From Gordonia sihwensis NBRC 108236 (GTDB taxonomy: Bacteria > Actinomycetota > Actinomycetes > Mycobacteriales > Mycobacteriaceae), in contig NZ_BANU01000020.1 of the NCBI RefSeq assembly GCF_000333035.1, positions 1-64,000 of the forward strand: DNA of 64,000 nucleotides, written 5' to 3'. The notes beneath the pieces are model-generated. The model worked only from the letters and a program-made list of their open reading frames with translations, made no database searches and had not been told where the DNA came from. Positions within the stretch are counted from its first letter, which is position 1, and every line of letters starts with the position of its first letter. Below, in pieces: positions 1 through 8,425 of the stretch. A program made the translations under genes and the position numbers.

Positions 1-1
1 C

Positions 2-1004
2 ATGCCGGTGTTTCTCCTTGGGGCGCTGGCCACGGAGATCACCGCAACAATCCGCGTCCCGGCCTACGGGATCGGCCTGGCGGTAGGGGTCTACTGGGCT
101 GCGGCCGCCCTCACCTCCGCGTGCACCGGTGTGATTGGTCGTGTGCTCAGCGAGAAAGGCATGGGCATCGCCGCCTTGCTTCTGGCGGTCGTGAGCCTGA
201 CCGGCAGCGCGTCCTGGATCTCTGCGTGGCCGTGGCTAATTGTATGGGCATCCCTGGGGGGACTCGGGAACGGTCTCGGGCACCCTTCCTCCAACCACTT
301 GCTCGTCACGCACATCCCAGCCGCCTCGTGCGGGCTGGCCTTCGGGGTGAAACAGGCCGCGGTCCCTGTGACGGGGTTGGTCGCCGGCGTTTCGATCCCG
401 TTGGTTGCGTTGACTCTGGGATGGTCCATGGCCTTCCTGCTGATGGCTGTACTGGGCATGCTCGTACTGGTCCCCGTGGCCCGGACCCGGACCATGCCGG
501 TCGTTATGGGTACGACCCGGCCGGCGGGGCAATGGGATACCCAGATGCGTTCGGCGTTGGTGCTGATGGCCGCGATGACGATGTTCGCGGGCGGTGCCGT
601 TACGTCCGCCGTGGCCTTTGCCGTGATCGGCGCGCTGGAGCGGGGGATTGCAGTCGGCCCGGCTGGTGTGATTCTGGCCGTCGGCAGCGCCTTAGGAGCC
701 GCGACCCGTATCGTCATTGGCGGAGTCGTCGATCGAGGCGGCGTGTCAGCACTTTCTCTGATCCAGACAGCACTCATCGTCTGCGCCGTCGGGCTTTCAC
801 TCATGGCGATCCCCACCACCTGGAGCTACGTGGTAGGTGTCCTGCTAGCGGTGGGCCTGGGGTGGGGGTGGCCAGGTCTGGTGCACTTCCTCATCTCGCA
901 CATGGCGCCTGGGGCCACCGCAGCGGCCACCGGCATTGTCCAGACCGGCACGTACATCGGCAATACCATCGGCCCCGTGCTCACCGGGGTGGCCCTTAGC
1001 CCCG
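2..1004 (+). pseudogene. MFS transporter, 5' part, interrupted by IS1380 element
   Basis: The frame encodes about ten hydrophobic helices typical of the major facilitator superfamily. It is open to the left edge, and the first visible residues (MPVFLLGALATEI) look like the inside of helix 1, so the true start is probably outside the window. The frame runs cleanly to about position 1004 and then enters insertion-sequence DNA, reaching a chance stop at 1042. The missing last helix is found in frame beyond the element at 2661-2792. Substrate is unknown. The gene converges on the phthalate-type operon, so an aromatic-acid substrate is possible, but that is inference only. Confidence 0.8.
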
Positions 1005-2658
1005 CTGATTCACGGGCCGGTGTGACTGCTGCTGTCGGGTGACGGCGGGATCGATTTCGTGGGTGGGCGTGCGTGTGTGCCGGCTGGCGCTGCCGGTGGG
1101 CGGGTCCCCGGGTGGTGATGTCGTGGGCGGGCATGTGAGGTCAGGCTGGTTTGGGGATCGCGGCGATCGTGTTGAACACAGCGACGATCGCGACGGCCCA
1201 GGGCCATGTTTCCGGGATCTTCACTTTTCGCCGTCGGCCGCTGCGGACCAGCCGGGCTGCCACGTGAAGGAAGCGGTAGCGCAGTGCCTTGGGCTCGCAC
1301 AACGCCAGGACTGCGGCCTCGCCGGTGCAAGCGAGCATCCGCGTCCAGGCAACGAGGTCCGCTGCGATCATCACCGCGACGAGCCAGGCCTGGTTGAGCG
1401 CGAACCCCCGCGAAGGTAGCCGCCCGAGCCCGGTGTCCTTGGCGTGGCGTATCCGGTCCTCGACCCGGGCGTGAGCCCGATGCCTGGCCTCGAGGAATTG
1501 CAGCTGACCCGTGGCGGTGGTGTTGGTGACAAAAGCCTGGTAGCGCCATCCATCGATCTCCTCGAACATCGACAACTGAGCACCCGGATGGGGCCGCTCG
1601 CGGCGCACGATCACCCGCATCCCGTCTGGCCACTTGGCGAGCATCCGTTGGGAGAGGAATCCGGTCAGCTCCGCGATGTCGGCCCCGTCACGAATGTCCC
1701 CGTTGGGGTTGAGCGCTGGTCCCCACGCGGCTTCGGGGCAGGTCGCGATGGCCCGGCGAATCGGGGCAGTGATGGAGAAGCCGACCGAGTACTCCACCTG
1801 TCGACCACGGACGCGGTTCTGCTCGGTGATCCAGTCGATCAGGTCGTGGGAGGCGCCGGCACCGTCGGAGCGGATCAGCAGATCACGCCGATGACTGGCG
1901 GGGATCTGCGCGATTGCCTGGCCCAGGACGTCGATGTGGTCGGCGGCGGTGTTGGACCCGGCGTTGCCTGGGCGCAAGCTCGCGGCGAGGAACTCTTCTG
2001 TGTTGTCGCACCACACGCCGATCGGGTGGTACCCGAACGTGCGCTTATACGTCGGCGCAGCAAGCTCCTTCTCGCTGTGAGTGACCACAATGGTGGCGTC
2101 CACATCGAGCACGACCGTCGATCCCAGATCCCGCCCCGCACACGCCGATGCGGGCACTCCGCCGGGCAGGTGGGACCACACGTGCCGCCGCGTGCGAGCC
2201 CGCGCCACCTGGATCTTCTTGCGCTTGCCGGCAGTGACCTCATCGAGCGTGCGCCACACCGTCGGCGCCGACGCCACTGGGCCCAGGGCGCCGGACTGGT
2301 GGCGCAGGACGCCGATGTCGGAGATGGACTCGCCGCCATCGGCGAGCATCACCGCGGTATCGATCAACACCCGGCCGCGATCGTGGATCGGGATGAACCG
2401 GCGGCGAGCCATGGCCCCTGACAGCTCGGCGGTCAGACCGACCTGATCAGCCAGAAGTCGAGGCACGATAGCCCCGGCATGCGAGACCACCCCGACACCA
2501 TCTGCAGTAACGGACAGACCGGCCGACCACGAAGTACGCTTCACCTACCGAGTGCTTTCTGCTGGAGAACATGGAACCTTAGACAAGTCCCAGTTTCCCC
2601 TGTTCAGGAAGCACTTCGGTCTATTTTCGCCCAGCGATCCGCAGATTCCCATGAATCA
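1005..2658 (-). mobile_element. IS1380-family insertion sequence
   Basis: The element contains one transposase gene on the minus strand. Short imperfect terminal inverted repeats are visible: TGATTCACGGG at 1006-1016 and, on the other strand, TGATTCATGGG ending at 2658 (10 of 11 match). The flanks read CCCG on both sides (1001-1004 and 2659-2662), which could be a 4-bp target duplication. However, removing the element on that assumption leaves the host gene out of frame by one base, so the exact ends are uncertain by a base or two. It splits an MFS gene. Confidence 0.75.
1141..2544 (-). CDS. IS1380-family transposase
   Basis: The 467-residue protein is full length for the family. Three acidic residues of an RNase H-like DDE fold are visible: Asp in VLDVDATIV, Asp in LIRSDGAGASH, and Glu in ARVEDRIRHAKDTG, the last followed by the lysine- and arginine-rich stretch typical of IS1380. 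It catalyses cut-and-paste movement of the surrounding element. No frameshift or stop is seen, so it may still be active. Confidence 0.92.
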   Translation of the reverse strand: MKRTSWSAGLSVTADGVGVVSHAGAIVPRLLADQVGLTAELSGAMARRRFIPIHDRGRVLIDTAVMLADGGESISDIGVLRHQSGALGPVASAPTVWRTLDEVTAGKRKKIQVARARTRRHVWSHLPGGVPASACAGRDLGSTVVLDVDATIVVTHSEKELAAPTYKRTFGYHPIGVWCDNTEEFLAASLRPGNAGSNTAADHIDVLGQAIAQIPASHRRDLLIRSDGAGASHDLIDWITEQNRVRGRQVEYSVGFSITAPIRRAIATCPEAAWGPALNPNGDIRDGADIAELTGFLSQRMLAKWPDGMRVIVRRERPHPGAQLSMFEEIDGWRYQAFVTNTTATGQLQFLEARHRAHARVEDRIRHAKDTGLGRLPSRGFALNQAWLVAVMIAADLVAWTRMLACTGEAAVLALCEPKALRYRFLHVAARLVRSGRRRKVKIPETWPWAVAIVAVFNTIAAIPKPA

Positions 2659-2660
2659 CC

Positions 2661-2792
2661 CGGGTTAGCCTCGGTAACTCGACACTGACCTGGGCGATGC
2701 TCGTCACTATGGCAACCGTCGCCGTGGTCATTTCCTTCTTCTTCGGGCTCCGACTGCGGAGAATCGACTCTCTGGAATCGCCGCTGGCCTGA
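2661..2792 (+). pseudogene. MFS transporter, 3' part after IS1380
   Basis: Directly after the right end of the IS1380 element an open frame encodes a stretch beginning GNSTLTWAMLVTMATVAVV, then SFFFGLRLRRID and a stop at 2790-2792. This is a classic last membrane helix followed by a short basic cytoplasmic tail, exactly what the interrupted transporter upstream lacks. It ends 44 bp before the convergent IclR gene. A weak hairpin (GGTGGT at 2793, ACCACC at 2811) sits between them. Confidence 0.72.
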
Positions 2793-2836
2793 GGTGGTCC
2801 TGTCCACAGCACCACCGTCACCGGCCGTCGAGATCC

Positions 2837-3637
2837 TTAAACGAGCAAGTTCTGGATTTCTTTGGCGACTGTCTGGAGCATAGCTCCGAGTTCTGTGCGG
2901 AGTTGTTCAGTCATGCGGTGAGCGGGCACGGATACATTGATCCCGTAGTATCCTCCGCTCGGGCTGGTGATGGGAACAGCGACTGACATGACGCCGTCTT
3001 CGCTTTCTTCCTGGCTCGTTGAGTACCCGGTTTGCCGAATCGTTTCGAGGGCACGCTCCAGATCGGAACGGGAAATGATAGATCCCTTGGTGAGACCCGG
3101 GAGCTCCTCATACGGGTACAGGGCATGCAGTTGTTCCGTGGTGAGTAGGCTCAGCATTGCTTTGCCCGTTGCAGTGCAGTTGGCAGGAAGCATCGCACCT
3201 TGACGTGAGGCAACGCGGACGGCACGTTGGCTTTCGATGGCCTCCAGAAAGTGTGCGTTCGAGCCTTTGAGCTCGGCAAAGTGCACCGTCTCTCCGGTTG
3301 CCTCGAATACCCTTTCCATTGCTGGACGAATTAGCGTTCCGATGTCGACGTGGCGCCGTATGGCGAAGGCGATGGAGCTGAGTGCTTGTCCGGGTTCGTA
3401 CGCTTTGGTCTGAGGGTTCTGCCGTACGAAACCTCGGTAGAGGAGCATCCCCATGAGGCGATGGGCCGTAGATGACGCCACTCCGAGGTACTTGCTGGCA
3501 TCGGTGAGCCGGATGCTCGGCCGAGTCTCGAAGAGCAGCAACAATCGGAGTGCGTTGTCGACGGATTCGATGGGGTACTGCGGAGGAGGGCCGTATCTGG
3601 AGTCGTCCTCCGCCCGTGATGCGGACATGAGCTTCAT
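2837..3637 (-). CDS. phtR: IclR-family regulator, probable phthalate operon regulator
   Basis: From ATG 3637 the product is 266 residues, normal for IclR proteins. An N-terminal winged helix (ESVDNALRLLLLFE ... GVASSTAHRLMGML) is followed by an effector-binding domain (TGKAMLS, then SQEESEDGVMSVAVPI). It is the last gene of the leftward operon. IclR-type regulators sit in the same place in characterised actinobacterial phthalate clusters (family knowledge), so it probably senses phthalate or an intermediate. An ATG at 3715 is an alternative start with a nearby GGAG, which would overlap the decarboxylase gene by 32 bp. I preferred 3637 because the longer N-terminus is not family-like. Confidence 0.82.
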   Translation of the reverse strand: MKLMSASRAEDDSRYGPPPQYPIESVDNALRLLLLFETRPSIRLTDASKYLGVASSTAHRLMGMLLYRGFVRQNPQTKAYEPGQALSSIAFAIRRHVDIGTLIRPAMERVFEATGETVHFAELKGSNAHFLEAIESQRAVRVASRQGAMLPANCTATGKAMLSLLTTEQLHALYPYEELPGLTKGSIISRSDLERALETIRQTGYSTSQEESEDGVMSVAVPITSPSGGYYGINVSVPAHRMTEQLRTELGAMLQTVAKEIQNLLV

Positions 3638-3683
3638 GTTACTGACCGGGGGTTCAGTCTCTGTCCGGCTAGGGCGCAGGCCA

Positions 3684-4433
3684 TCAACGAGGCTCACCAA
3701 GTCGTGCGAGTTCATGTCTCCAAGCAGTCTCTGTGTTGAATGCTCCTCCGAGGTCGGGCAGTTCGGCCATATCGGCGTCGGGCAGATCGACGAGGTGCCC
3801 ACCAGCCGAAGTCACTTGCAGTGCCAACCCGGACAGGCCGTCCACGCTGATGGCCTGGAGAACTGCTTGCTCGACGGTTTCGGCCGCGCTGGTGAGGCCG
3901 TGGCCCCGCAGCACAACAACGGGCCTTGTTCCCATAGCATCGGCCATTTCGGTGGCGAGCCGACGGTCGCGGATGAGTACTCCGCGGGGATAGACGGGCA
4001 CCCCGTTGGCGGCGAGGCGGGCTCCGGGAATGTCGTACGCCCCTACGATGGGGCGTACTGCAAGCCCTGCCAGGTCGGCGGCAACCACTCGCGGGGGATG
4101 GGCGTGAACGACAGCCCGGATGTCTGGGCGGCGCCGGAAGAGCTCGGTGTGCAGCGGCAGTTCGTTGGGGACCGTGTATCCGCCCGCGAGCTCGCCGTCG
4201 GCGGCGGGATTGCCGTCGAGGTCCACCATGCGGATGTCTTCGGCTTGCGTATACGCCAGTCCGCGTTCGTACGGGCCGCGACAGCGCACCAGCAATGTGC
4301 TGTCGGTAATTTTCAGGCTGATGTGACCCAAGATTCCATCTGCAAGGCCCCGATGGGCCAAGACCCGGCAGGCGAGGGCGATACGTTCCCGGCTGACGCT
4401 CTCGGTCTGGGGCAGCAAGTTTCCGGGTGTCAT
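3684..4433 (-). CDS. phtC: Class II aldolase/adducin-family protein, probable 3,4-dihydroxyphthalate decarboxylase
   Basis: The 249-residue protein has the family zinc-site pattern: Glu91 and His95 in NELPLHTELF, His110 and His112 in VVHAHPP, and a later RGHG. Start ATG 4433 overlaps the reductase stop as ATGA, so translation is coupled. Class II aldolase-fold enzymes remove the 2-carboxyl of 3,4-dihydroxyphthalate to give protocatechuate in actinobacterial pathways (established). The function here is inferred from the Rieske dioxygenase genes upstream and the IclR gene downstream. A fuculose-phosphate-aldolase-like activity is the generic alternative, but no sugar genes are nearby. Confidence 0.78.
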   Translation of the reverse strand: MTPGNLLPQTESVSRERIALACRVLAHRGLADGILGHISLKITDSTLLVRCRGPYERGLAYTQAEDIRMVDLDGNPAADGELAGGYTVPNELPLHTELFRRRPDIRAVVHAHPPRVVAADLAGLAVRPIVGAYDIPGARLAANGVPVYPRGVLIRDRRLATEMADAMGTRPVVVLRGHGLTSAAETVEQAVLQAISVDGLSGLALQVTSAGGHLVDLPDADMAELPDLGGAFNTETAWRHELARLGEPR

Positions 4434-5665
4434 GACGCCCTCCTCGGCGGTGGCTCCAACTGGGGTTCGAGCTTGGCGCGCAGATCCTGCACCGTGATGC
4501 CCCTGGCCATGCCCAGACGGCAGGCAATGAGGGCTTTGGGCCAGTTCACGATGGCTGCGCCCCGGACGGTGGTGCCGTCGATGGTGTAGAGGGCGGCGAA
4601 CTTGCCGTGGACCTGCGGGTGTCCGATGAGGACGTGGTCGACATTGCCTCCGACGCGTCCCACGACCTGGATCTTCCAGTCGTGCTGGTCGCTCCACACG
4701 TATTCAATGGGCGTGTAGGCGCGCGGCTGTTCCGGATGGATGATGTTGTAGGCCACGCAGGCGGCCTGTTCCACCGCGTTAGTCCAGTGCTCGGTCCTGA
4801 CGTCCTCGCCGTGCTTCTGGTGGCGCCAGCGGGCTACGTCGCCGACGGCGTACACGTTCGCAGCGTCGAGGGCTTGACAGTACTCGTTGAGCACGACCCC
4901 GTTGTCCACCAGCAGGCCGGATGCGCTAAGCCAGGAGTCATTGGGGATGACGCCAATACCGATCAGCACGGTGGCCGCCTGAACGCTCTCACCGTTGGTC
5001 AGGTGGAGGGAGAAGTTGCCCTCCTCGCCTTCGATAGCTTCCACTCCGGTGCCGAACATGGTGTCGACCCCGTTGTCCTGGTGAAGGTCTGCGAACCACT
5101 GGCCGATCTCAGGGTTAAAGAGGCGGCTCATGGGCACGGGCACCGGGTCGATGACGGTGACCTCCAATCCCAGGCCGCGGGCGGTGGCTGCCGCTTCGGC
5201 GCCGATGAACCCTGCCCCGATAACGGCCAGCGCCCCACCCCGGAGAAGGTCCCCACGTAGTTCGCGGGCGTCCTCAAGGGTGCGCAGCACGTGAATCCCT
5301 GGAGACTGGCCCCAGGGAGAGGGCCGGGGTGATGCTCCGGTGGCAATGACGAGGTTGTCGTAGCGAAGGGGGTCATGCCCTTCAAGCTTCAGCAGGTTCT
5401 CGGCGACGTCCAGATCGACAGCGCGGTGCCCCAGCAAGAGTTGGATGTCCTCGGCATCGGCCTGCTCCTGTGTCAGCAGCCGGATAGAGTCCTCGTCGGC
5501 GGATCCCGCAAGAACGGATTTCGACAATGGCGGCTTATCGTAGGGAAGTTCGGTCTCTTCTCCCACGAGGATGATCTCCCCCTTATAGCCTTCCAGCCGG
5601 AGGGACTGCGCGGTGCGCACCCCGGCAATGGAGGACCCGACGACGACGACGGTGCCCGGGCTCAT
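4430..5665 (-). CDS. phtAd: Ferredoxin-NAD(P)+ reductase of ring-hydroxylating dioxygenase
   Basis: This 411-residue FAD flavoprotein is of the glutathione-reductase-like type. It shows an N-terminal FAD motif (VVVGSSIAGVRTAQSL), LPYDKPPLSK, ATGASPR, an NAD(P)-binding GxGxxG (VIGAGFIGAEAA), and the second FAD motif (VYAVGDVARW). It would pass electrons from NAD(P)H to the ferredoxin encoded just upstream. Its start overlaps the ferredoxin stop by 4 bp, and its stop overlaps the decarboxylase start. It is the only such reductase gene in the window, and the second dioxygenase operon has none. Confidence 0.93.
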   Translation of the reverse strand: MSPGTVVVVGSSIAGVRTAQSLRLEGYKGEIILVGEETELPYDKPPLSKSVLAGSADEDSIRLLTQEQADAEDIQLLLGHRAVDLDVAENLLKLEGHDPLRYDNLVIATGASPRPSPWGQSPGIHVLRTLEDARELRGDLLRGGALAVIGAGFIGAEAAATARGLGLEVTVIDPVPVPMSRLFNPEIGQWFADLHQDNGVDTMFGTGVEAIEGEEGNFSLHLTNGESVQAATVLIGIGVIPNDSWLSASGLLVDNGVVLNEYCQALDAANVYAVGDVARWRHQKHGEDVRTEHWTNAVEQAACVAYNIIHPEQPRAYTPIEYVWSDQHDWKIQVVGRVGGNVDHVLIGHPQVHGKFAALYTIDGTTVRGAAIVNWPKALIACRLGMARGITVQDLRAKLEPQLEPPPRRAS

Positions 5666-5859
5666 GCGTCCTCTACCACCAGTGCGGAGACCGGGCAGCT
5701 GCGCGCGGCTTCGGTGACGCGGGCGCGGTCGGCTTCGGGGACTTCGGTCTGGAGCAGCACGACGATCCCGTCGTCGTCCAGGTCGAAGTAGTCAGAGGCT
5801 CCGACGACGCAGTTCGCGTATCCCTGACAGGCCTGCAGATCGGCTTTTACAACGGGCAT
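5662..5859 (-). CDS. phtAc: Small [3Fe-4S]-type ferredoxin
   Basis: The 65-residue protein has Cys11, Cys17 and Cys55 (CQGYANC ... RSCP). This spacing is found in single-cluster [3Fe-4S] ferredoxins of actinobacterial oxygenases, where the remaining position is not cysteine. It carries electrons from the reductase to the Rieske oxygenase. It lies between the small unknown gene and the reductase, with a 4-bp overlap to the latter. It resembles the ferredoxin at 13097-13342 in length and cysteine spacing. Confidence 0.92.
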   Translation of the reverse strand: MPVVKADLQACQGYANCVVGASDYFDLDDDGIVVLLQTEVPEADRARVTEAARSCPVSALVVEDA

Positions 5860-5907
5860 GGTCGAACTCCTTAGCTTGAGACGGTGGTGCTCTGGCGGTT
5901 GGGGTGT

Positions 5908-6213
5908 TTATTCGTCTTCGGCCACGAGCGGCCCGAAAGGGTGTCCGATCATGGCCGAGAACGTGGCCGGGGCCTGCCAGGTCAGGGACTCCAGTTCCAG
6001 CGGACAGAGCGTTACCCACTGGCCCGAACGAGGAGATTGAATCATCAGCCGCGAACCGTTGCGGGTCTCGATGCGGGTGACCTGGACCTCCGAGAACTCG
6101 TTAGCGATCACGATCGGCTTGCCGGTGACGTGCTCTTCGAGCCGGCGGCGTTCCTCGGTGGCCTGGATCGCCGCGAGGCGGTCTTCCTCCTCGCCTTCCC
6201 ATTCCAGTTTCAC
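5908..6213 (-). CDS. Small conserved protein of unknown function in dioxygenase operon
   Basis: The 101-residue product starts at GTG 6213, which overlaps the stop of the beta subunit (GTGA), so it is translationally coupled. It has a charged N-terminal helix (EWEGEEEDRLAAIQATEER) and then a probable beta-rich part with NEFSEVQV, RNGSRL, SPRSGQWV, LELESLTW and PFGP. It has no cysteines for metal clusters beyond one, no signal peptide and no membrane segment. The protein at 15515-15826 shares NEF, SxRxG, LESLTW and PFGP in the same order and sits in the same place after another Rieske beta subunit. I do not recognise a characterised family. Confidence 0.82.
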   Translation of the reverse strand: MKLEWEGEEEDRLAAIQATEERRRLEEHVTGKPIVIANEFSEVQVTRIETRNGSRLMIQSPRSGQWVTLCPLELESLTWQAPATFSAMIGHPFGPLVAEDE

Positions 6214-6821
6214 AGGAAGATCGCCAGGTTCTGCATGCGGATGACCGACTCGTCGACCATGATGGTGCGACGGGCCAGCTCCCACCCGGACCCGGATGAG
6301 GTACGGCGGAGGAGATCCTCGCGTCCTGCCGAGACAGTGGAGGACTCCCCGACGTCACCACGGCTGCGGAAGAGAAGAACCGCCGAGTCCACGATGATCT
6401 CTTGCGGGTCGGGGGTGCGGAAGGTGCGCACGTTGGTGATGTAGTGGCGCAGCCGTGATGGGGGGTCTTCGGTCCACGCGTGCTCGGTGGCGAAGCGTGC
6501 CACGCGGCGACTGAGCGAGTACTTGTTCTCGTCCCAGTGCGCCATCCCCGGTGAGGTGGAGTATCCGGCGCCCAGGGCAGTGGTGACGCGGACGGGCATG
6601 AGATAGTGCACGTCATCGGCGATCCGGGAGAGCCACTCGTCGTAGTCCTGGGCGTCCAACAGGTACGCCTCATCGACCAGCCAACGATGCGCCTCCAGGT
6701 GAAGTTCATCGTTGAAAGGCAGGGTCTGCCCCGTCCGCTGAGTACGCGGGGCGTGGGCTCCCAGCGCCGATTGTTCGGACAGCGTCAAGTTCTCGTTCTC
6801 GTGTGCCGTTCCAACACTCAT
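6210..6821 (-). CDS. phtAb: Ring-hydroxylating dioxygenase beta subunit
   Basis: The 203-residue product is of the NTF2-like beta-subunit family: HRWLVDEAYLLDAQDYDEWLSR ends the first helix pair, then LMPVRV, SRLRHYITNVR, and a C-terminal strand with RRTIMVDESV. Start ATG 6821 lies 2 bp after the alpha stop, with GAGG of the ribosome site inside the last alpha codons. The longer reading frame upstream is a shadow of the alpha gene. It forms the structural half of an alpha3beta3 oxygenase. Confidence 0.92.
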   Translation of the reverse strand: MSVGTAHENENLTLSEQSALGAHAPRTQRTGQTLPFNDELHLEAHRWLVDEAYLLDAQDYDEWLSRIADDVHYLMPVRVTTALGAGYSTSPGMAHWDENKYSLSRRVARFATEHAWTEDPPSRLRHYITNVRTFRTPDPQEIIVDSAVLLFRSRGDVGESSTVSAGREDLLRRTSSGSGWELARRTIMVDESVIRMQNLAIFL

Positions 6822-6823
6822 GA

Positions 6824-8287
6824 TCAGACCTCCTCGTGAAGGGTTGCTGCGGGCGCGGTCTCTGCGCTGCCGCAGGCCGGGCGGGCGGGCCCCGATCCGG
6901 CGGCCGGTGGCGCTTGCACCGGGTCCGAGCCCACGTGCACCTGCGCTGCGGCTTCTACCGGACGTTCGAGGTGATCGGCCCACCGGCGCAACAACTCCCG
7001 CTGGTTGTACTCGCTGTAGCCGACACGGGTGGCGCCGGGTCCCGAGTATTCCTCGGGGGACAGGGCCTCGACGACGTTCTCGCCGTTCTCGAGCATGCCC
7101 ATCCGGCTGTTGAGCAGCAGACGCCGTGCCATGGAGCCGGCGGCAGTATTGGTGAGGGACACCCAGTTCTCGACGTCGTCCTGCTCGAACATGCCGCCAC
7201 TGCCGAAGCACATGAGATACGCCTTGTAGGAAAGCGCTTTGTACTCCTCCGGCGCGTTCTTGTCGACGGCGAACCACGAGAGGACTTCCGTCTCGTTCTC
7301 GCTGATCGGCTGCCACACGCGGATAGAGATGAAGGGGAGCACCTCGTCGGAGCCCTCTTCGACCCGCGGCCAGTTATGGACGAAGCTCATGTTCGGGAAC
7401 AGTGAGGCCGCCGAGATCATGAACCCGTCCTTGCCGACCACGTCGAGCTGCTCCTGGGTCCACTGCTCCTTCATCCGGGCGATCATCTCGTCCGGGTAGC
7501 CCACGTAGCGCAGGCGCTCCTCCAGGCCACCTTCGGGCAGCTTGTAAGTGGTGCCGCCACCGTTGCCAGCCCAGTACGTGGTGCCGTCCTTGCGCTTCTC
7601 CGCCTTGGGCTCGCGGAAGAGGCCGATCTCCACCACCGAGGTGTGGGTCTGGGGCGTGTGGTACATGTCCCCGGCGAAGTTCTCGGCCCCGATCTTCCAG
7701 TTCGCCTTGACCCGCCAACGCTGAGGGCCACGCAGCTCGATGCCGTCCGCGCTCTGCTTCGTGTAGTAGTCCAGGTAGAACTTGAAGTCCCCCAGGAACT
7801 CCTCCAGGGGCTCGGCATCCGGGTCCATGCTGATGAAGATCAGACCGTTGTACGTGGCCAGCGAGGGAGCAGGCAACAAGGTCTGGCCCTTCTTCTTGAA
7901 GCCTTCCTCCCCGCCGTATGCCTCCTTGTGAAACGGCAGGCCAACGAGGCGCCCGTCATTGCGGTAAGACCAACCGTGGTACGGGCAACGGAAGTGGGAG
8001 GCATTGCCCATCTCCGCCCGGCACACCTGCATGCCCCGGTGGAGGCACATGTTGAACAGGGCCCGGACCTGGCCCTGTTCGTCCCGAGAGATAATGAACG
8101 AGTCCTCGAGGACCCTGCGGACCACGTAGTCACCAGCCTCGGGGACCTCCGACTCGTGGGCGACGAACAGCCAGCTGCGGCTGAAGAGACGTTCCTTCTC
8201 GAGTTCGAAGAGCTCTTTGTCGTTGTAGATATGTGCAGGGATCATGCCCCGCCGTACGTCCTCGAGGACGCCGTGATGGTCTGCCAT
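6824..8287 (-). CDS. phtAa: Rieske ring-hydroxylating dioxygenase alpha subunit, probable phthalate 3,4-dioxygenase
   Basis: This is a 487-residue catalytic subunit. The Rieske [2Fe-2S] ligands are Cys81-x-His83 and Cys101-x2-His104 (CLHRG ... CPYHGW). The mononuclear iron site is Asp207 with His210 and His215 (GDMYHTPQTH). Start ATG 8287 has AAGGAG 8 bp upstream. The C-terminus (from about residue 450) is a low-complexity Ala/Pro-rich tail. Position-3,4 oxidation of phthalate is inferred from the company of a class II aldolase-type decarboxylase, an IclR regulator and an esterase. The alpha sequence alone only shows an aromatic-acid or polycyclic-aromatic type dioxygenase. Confidence 0.93.
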   Translation of the reverse strand: MADHHGVLEDVRRGMIPAHIYNDKELFELEKERLFSRSWLFVAHESEVPEAGDYVVRRVLEDSFIISRDEQGQVRALFNMCLHRGMQVCRAEMGNASHFRCPYHGWSYRNDGRLVGLPFHKEAYGGEEGFKKKGQTLLPAPSLATYNGLIFISMDPDAEPLEEFLGDFKFYLDYYTKQSADGIELRGPQRWRVKANWKIGAENFAGDMYHTPQTHTSVVEIGLFREPKAEKRKDGTTYWAGNGGGTTYKLPEGGLEERLRYVGYPDEMIARMKEQWTQEQLDVVGKDGFMISAASLFPNMSFVHNWPRVEEGSDEVLPFISIRVWQPISENETEVLSWFAVDKNAPEEYKALSYKAYLMCFGSGGMFEQDDVENWVSLTNTAAGSMARRLLLNSRMGMLENGENVVEALSPEEYSGPGATRVGYSEYNQRELLRRWADHLERPVEAAAQVHVGSDPVQAPPAAGSGPARPACGSAETAPAATLHEEV

Positions 8288-8425
8288 GGGAGAGCTCCTT
8301 CTCGATCATCGATCAGTCAGTCTGTAGAGCAGAGGTCCACTCTGTCGTGAAGAGGTTTCCGCATTTTGTGATCTACGTCAACCCCTCCCACTCTTCGTGC
8401 CAGGTACGGGTGGGTGCGGCAAGGG

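Noticed and set aside
1001-2662. Perfect 4-bp target duplication CCCG around the IS1380 element
   Set aside because: Taken literally it leaves the two MFS halves out of frame by one base, so it is reported only as possible.
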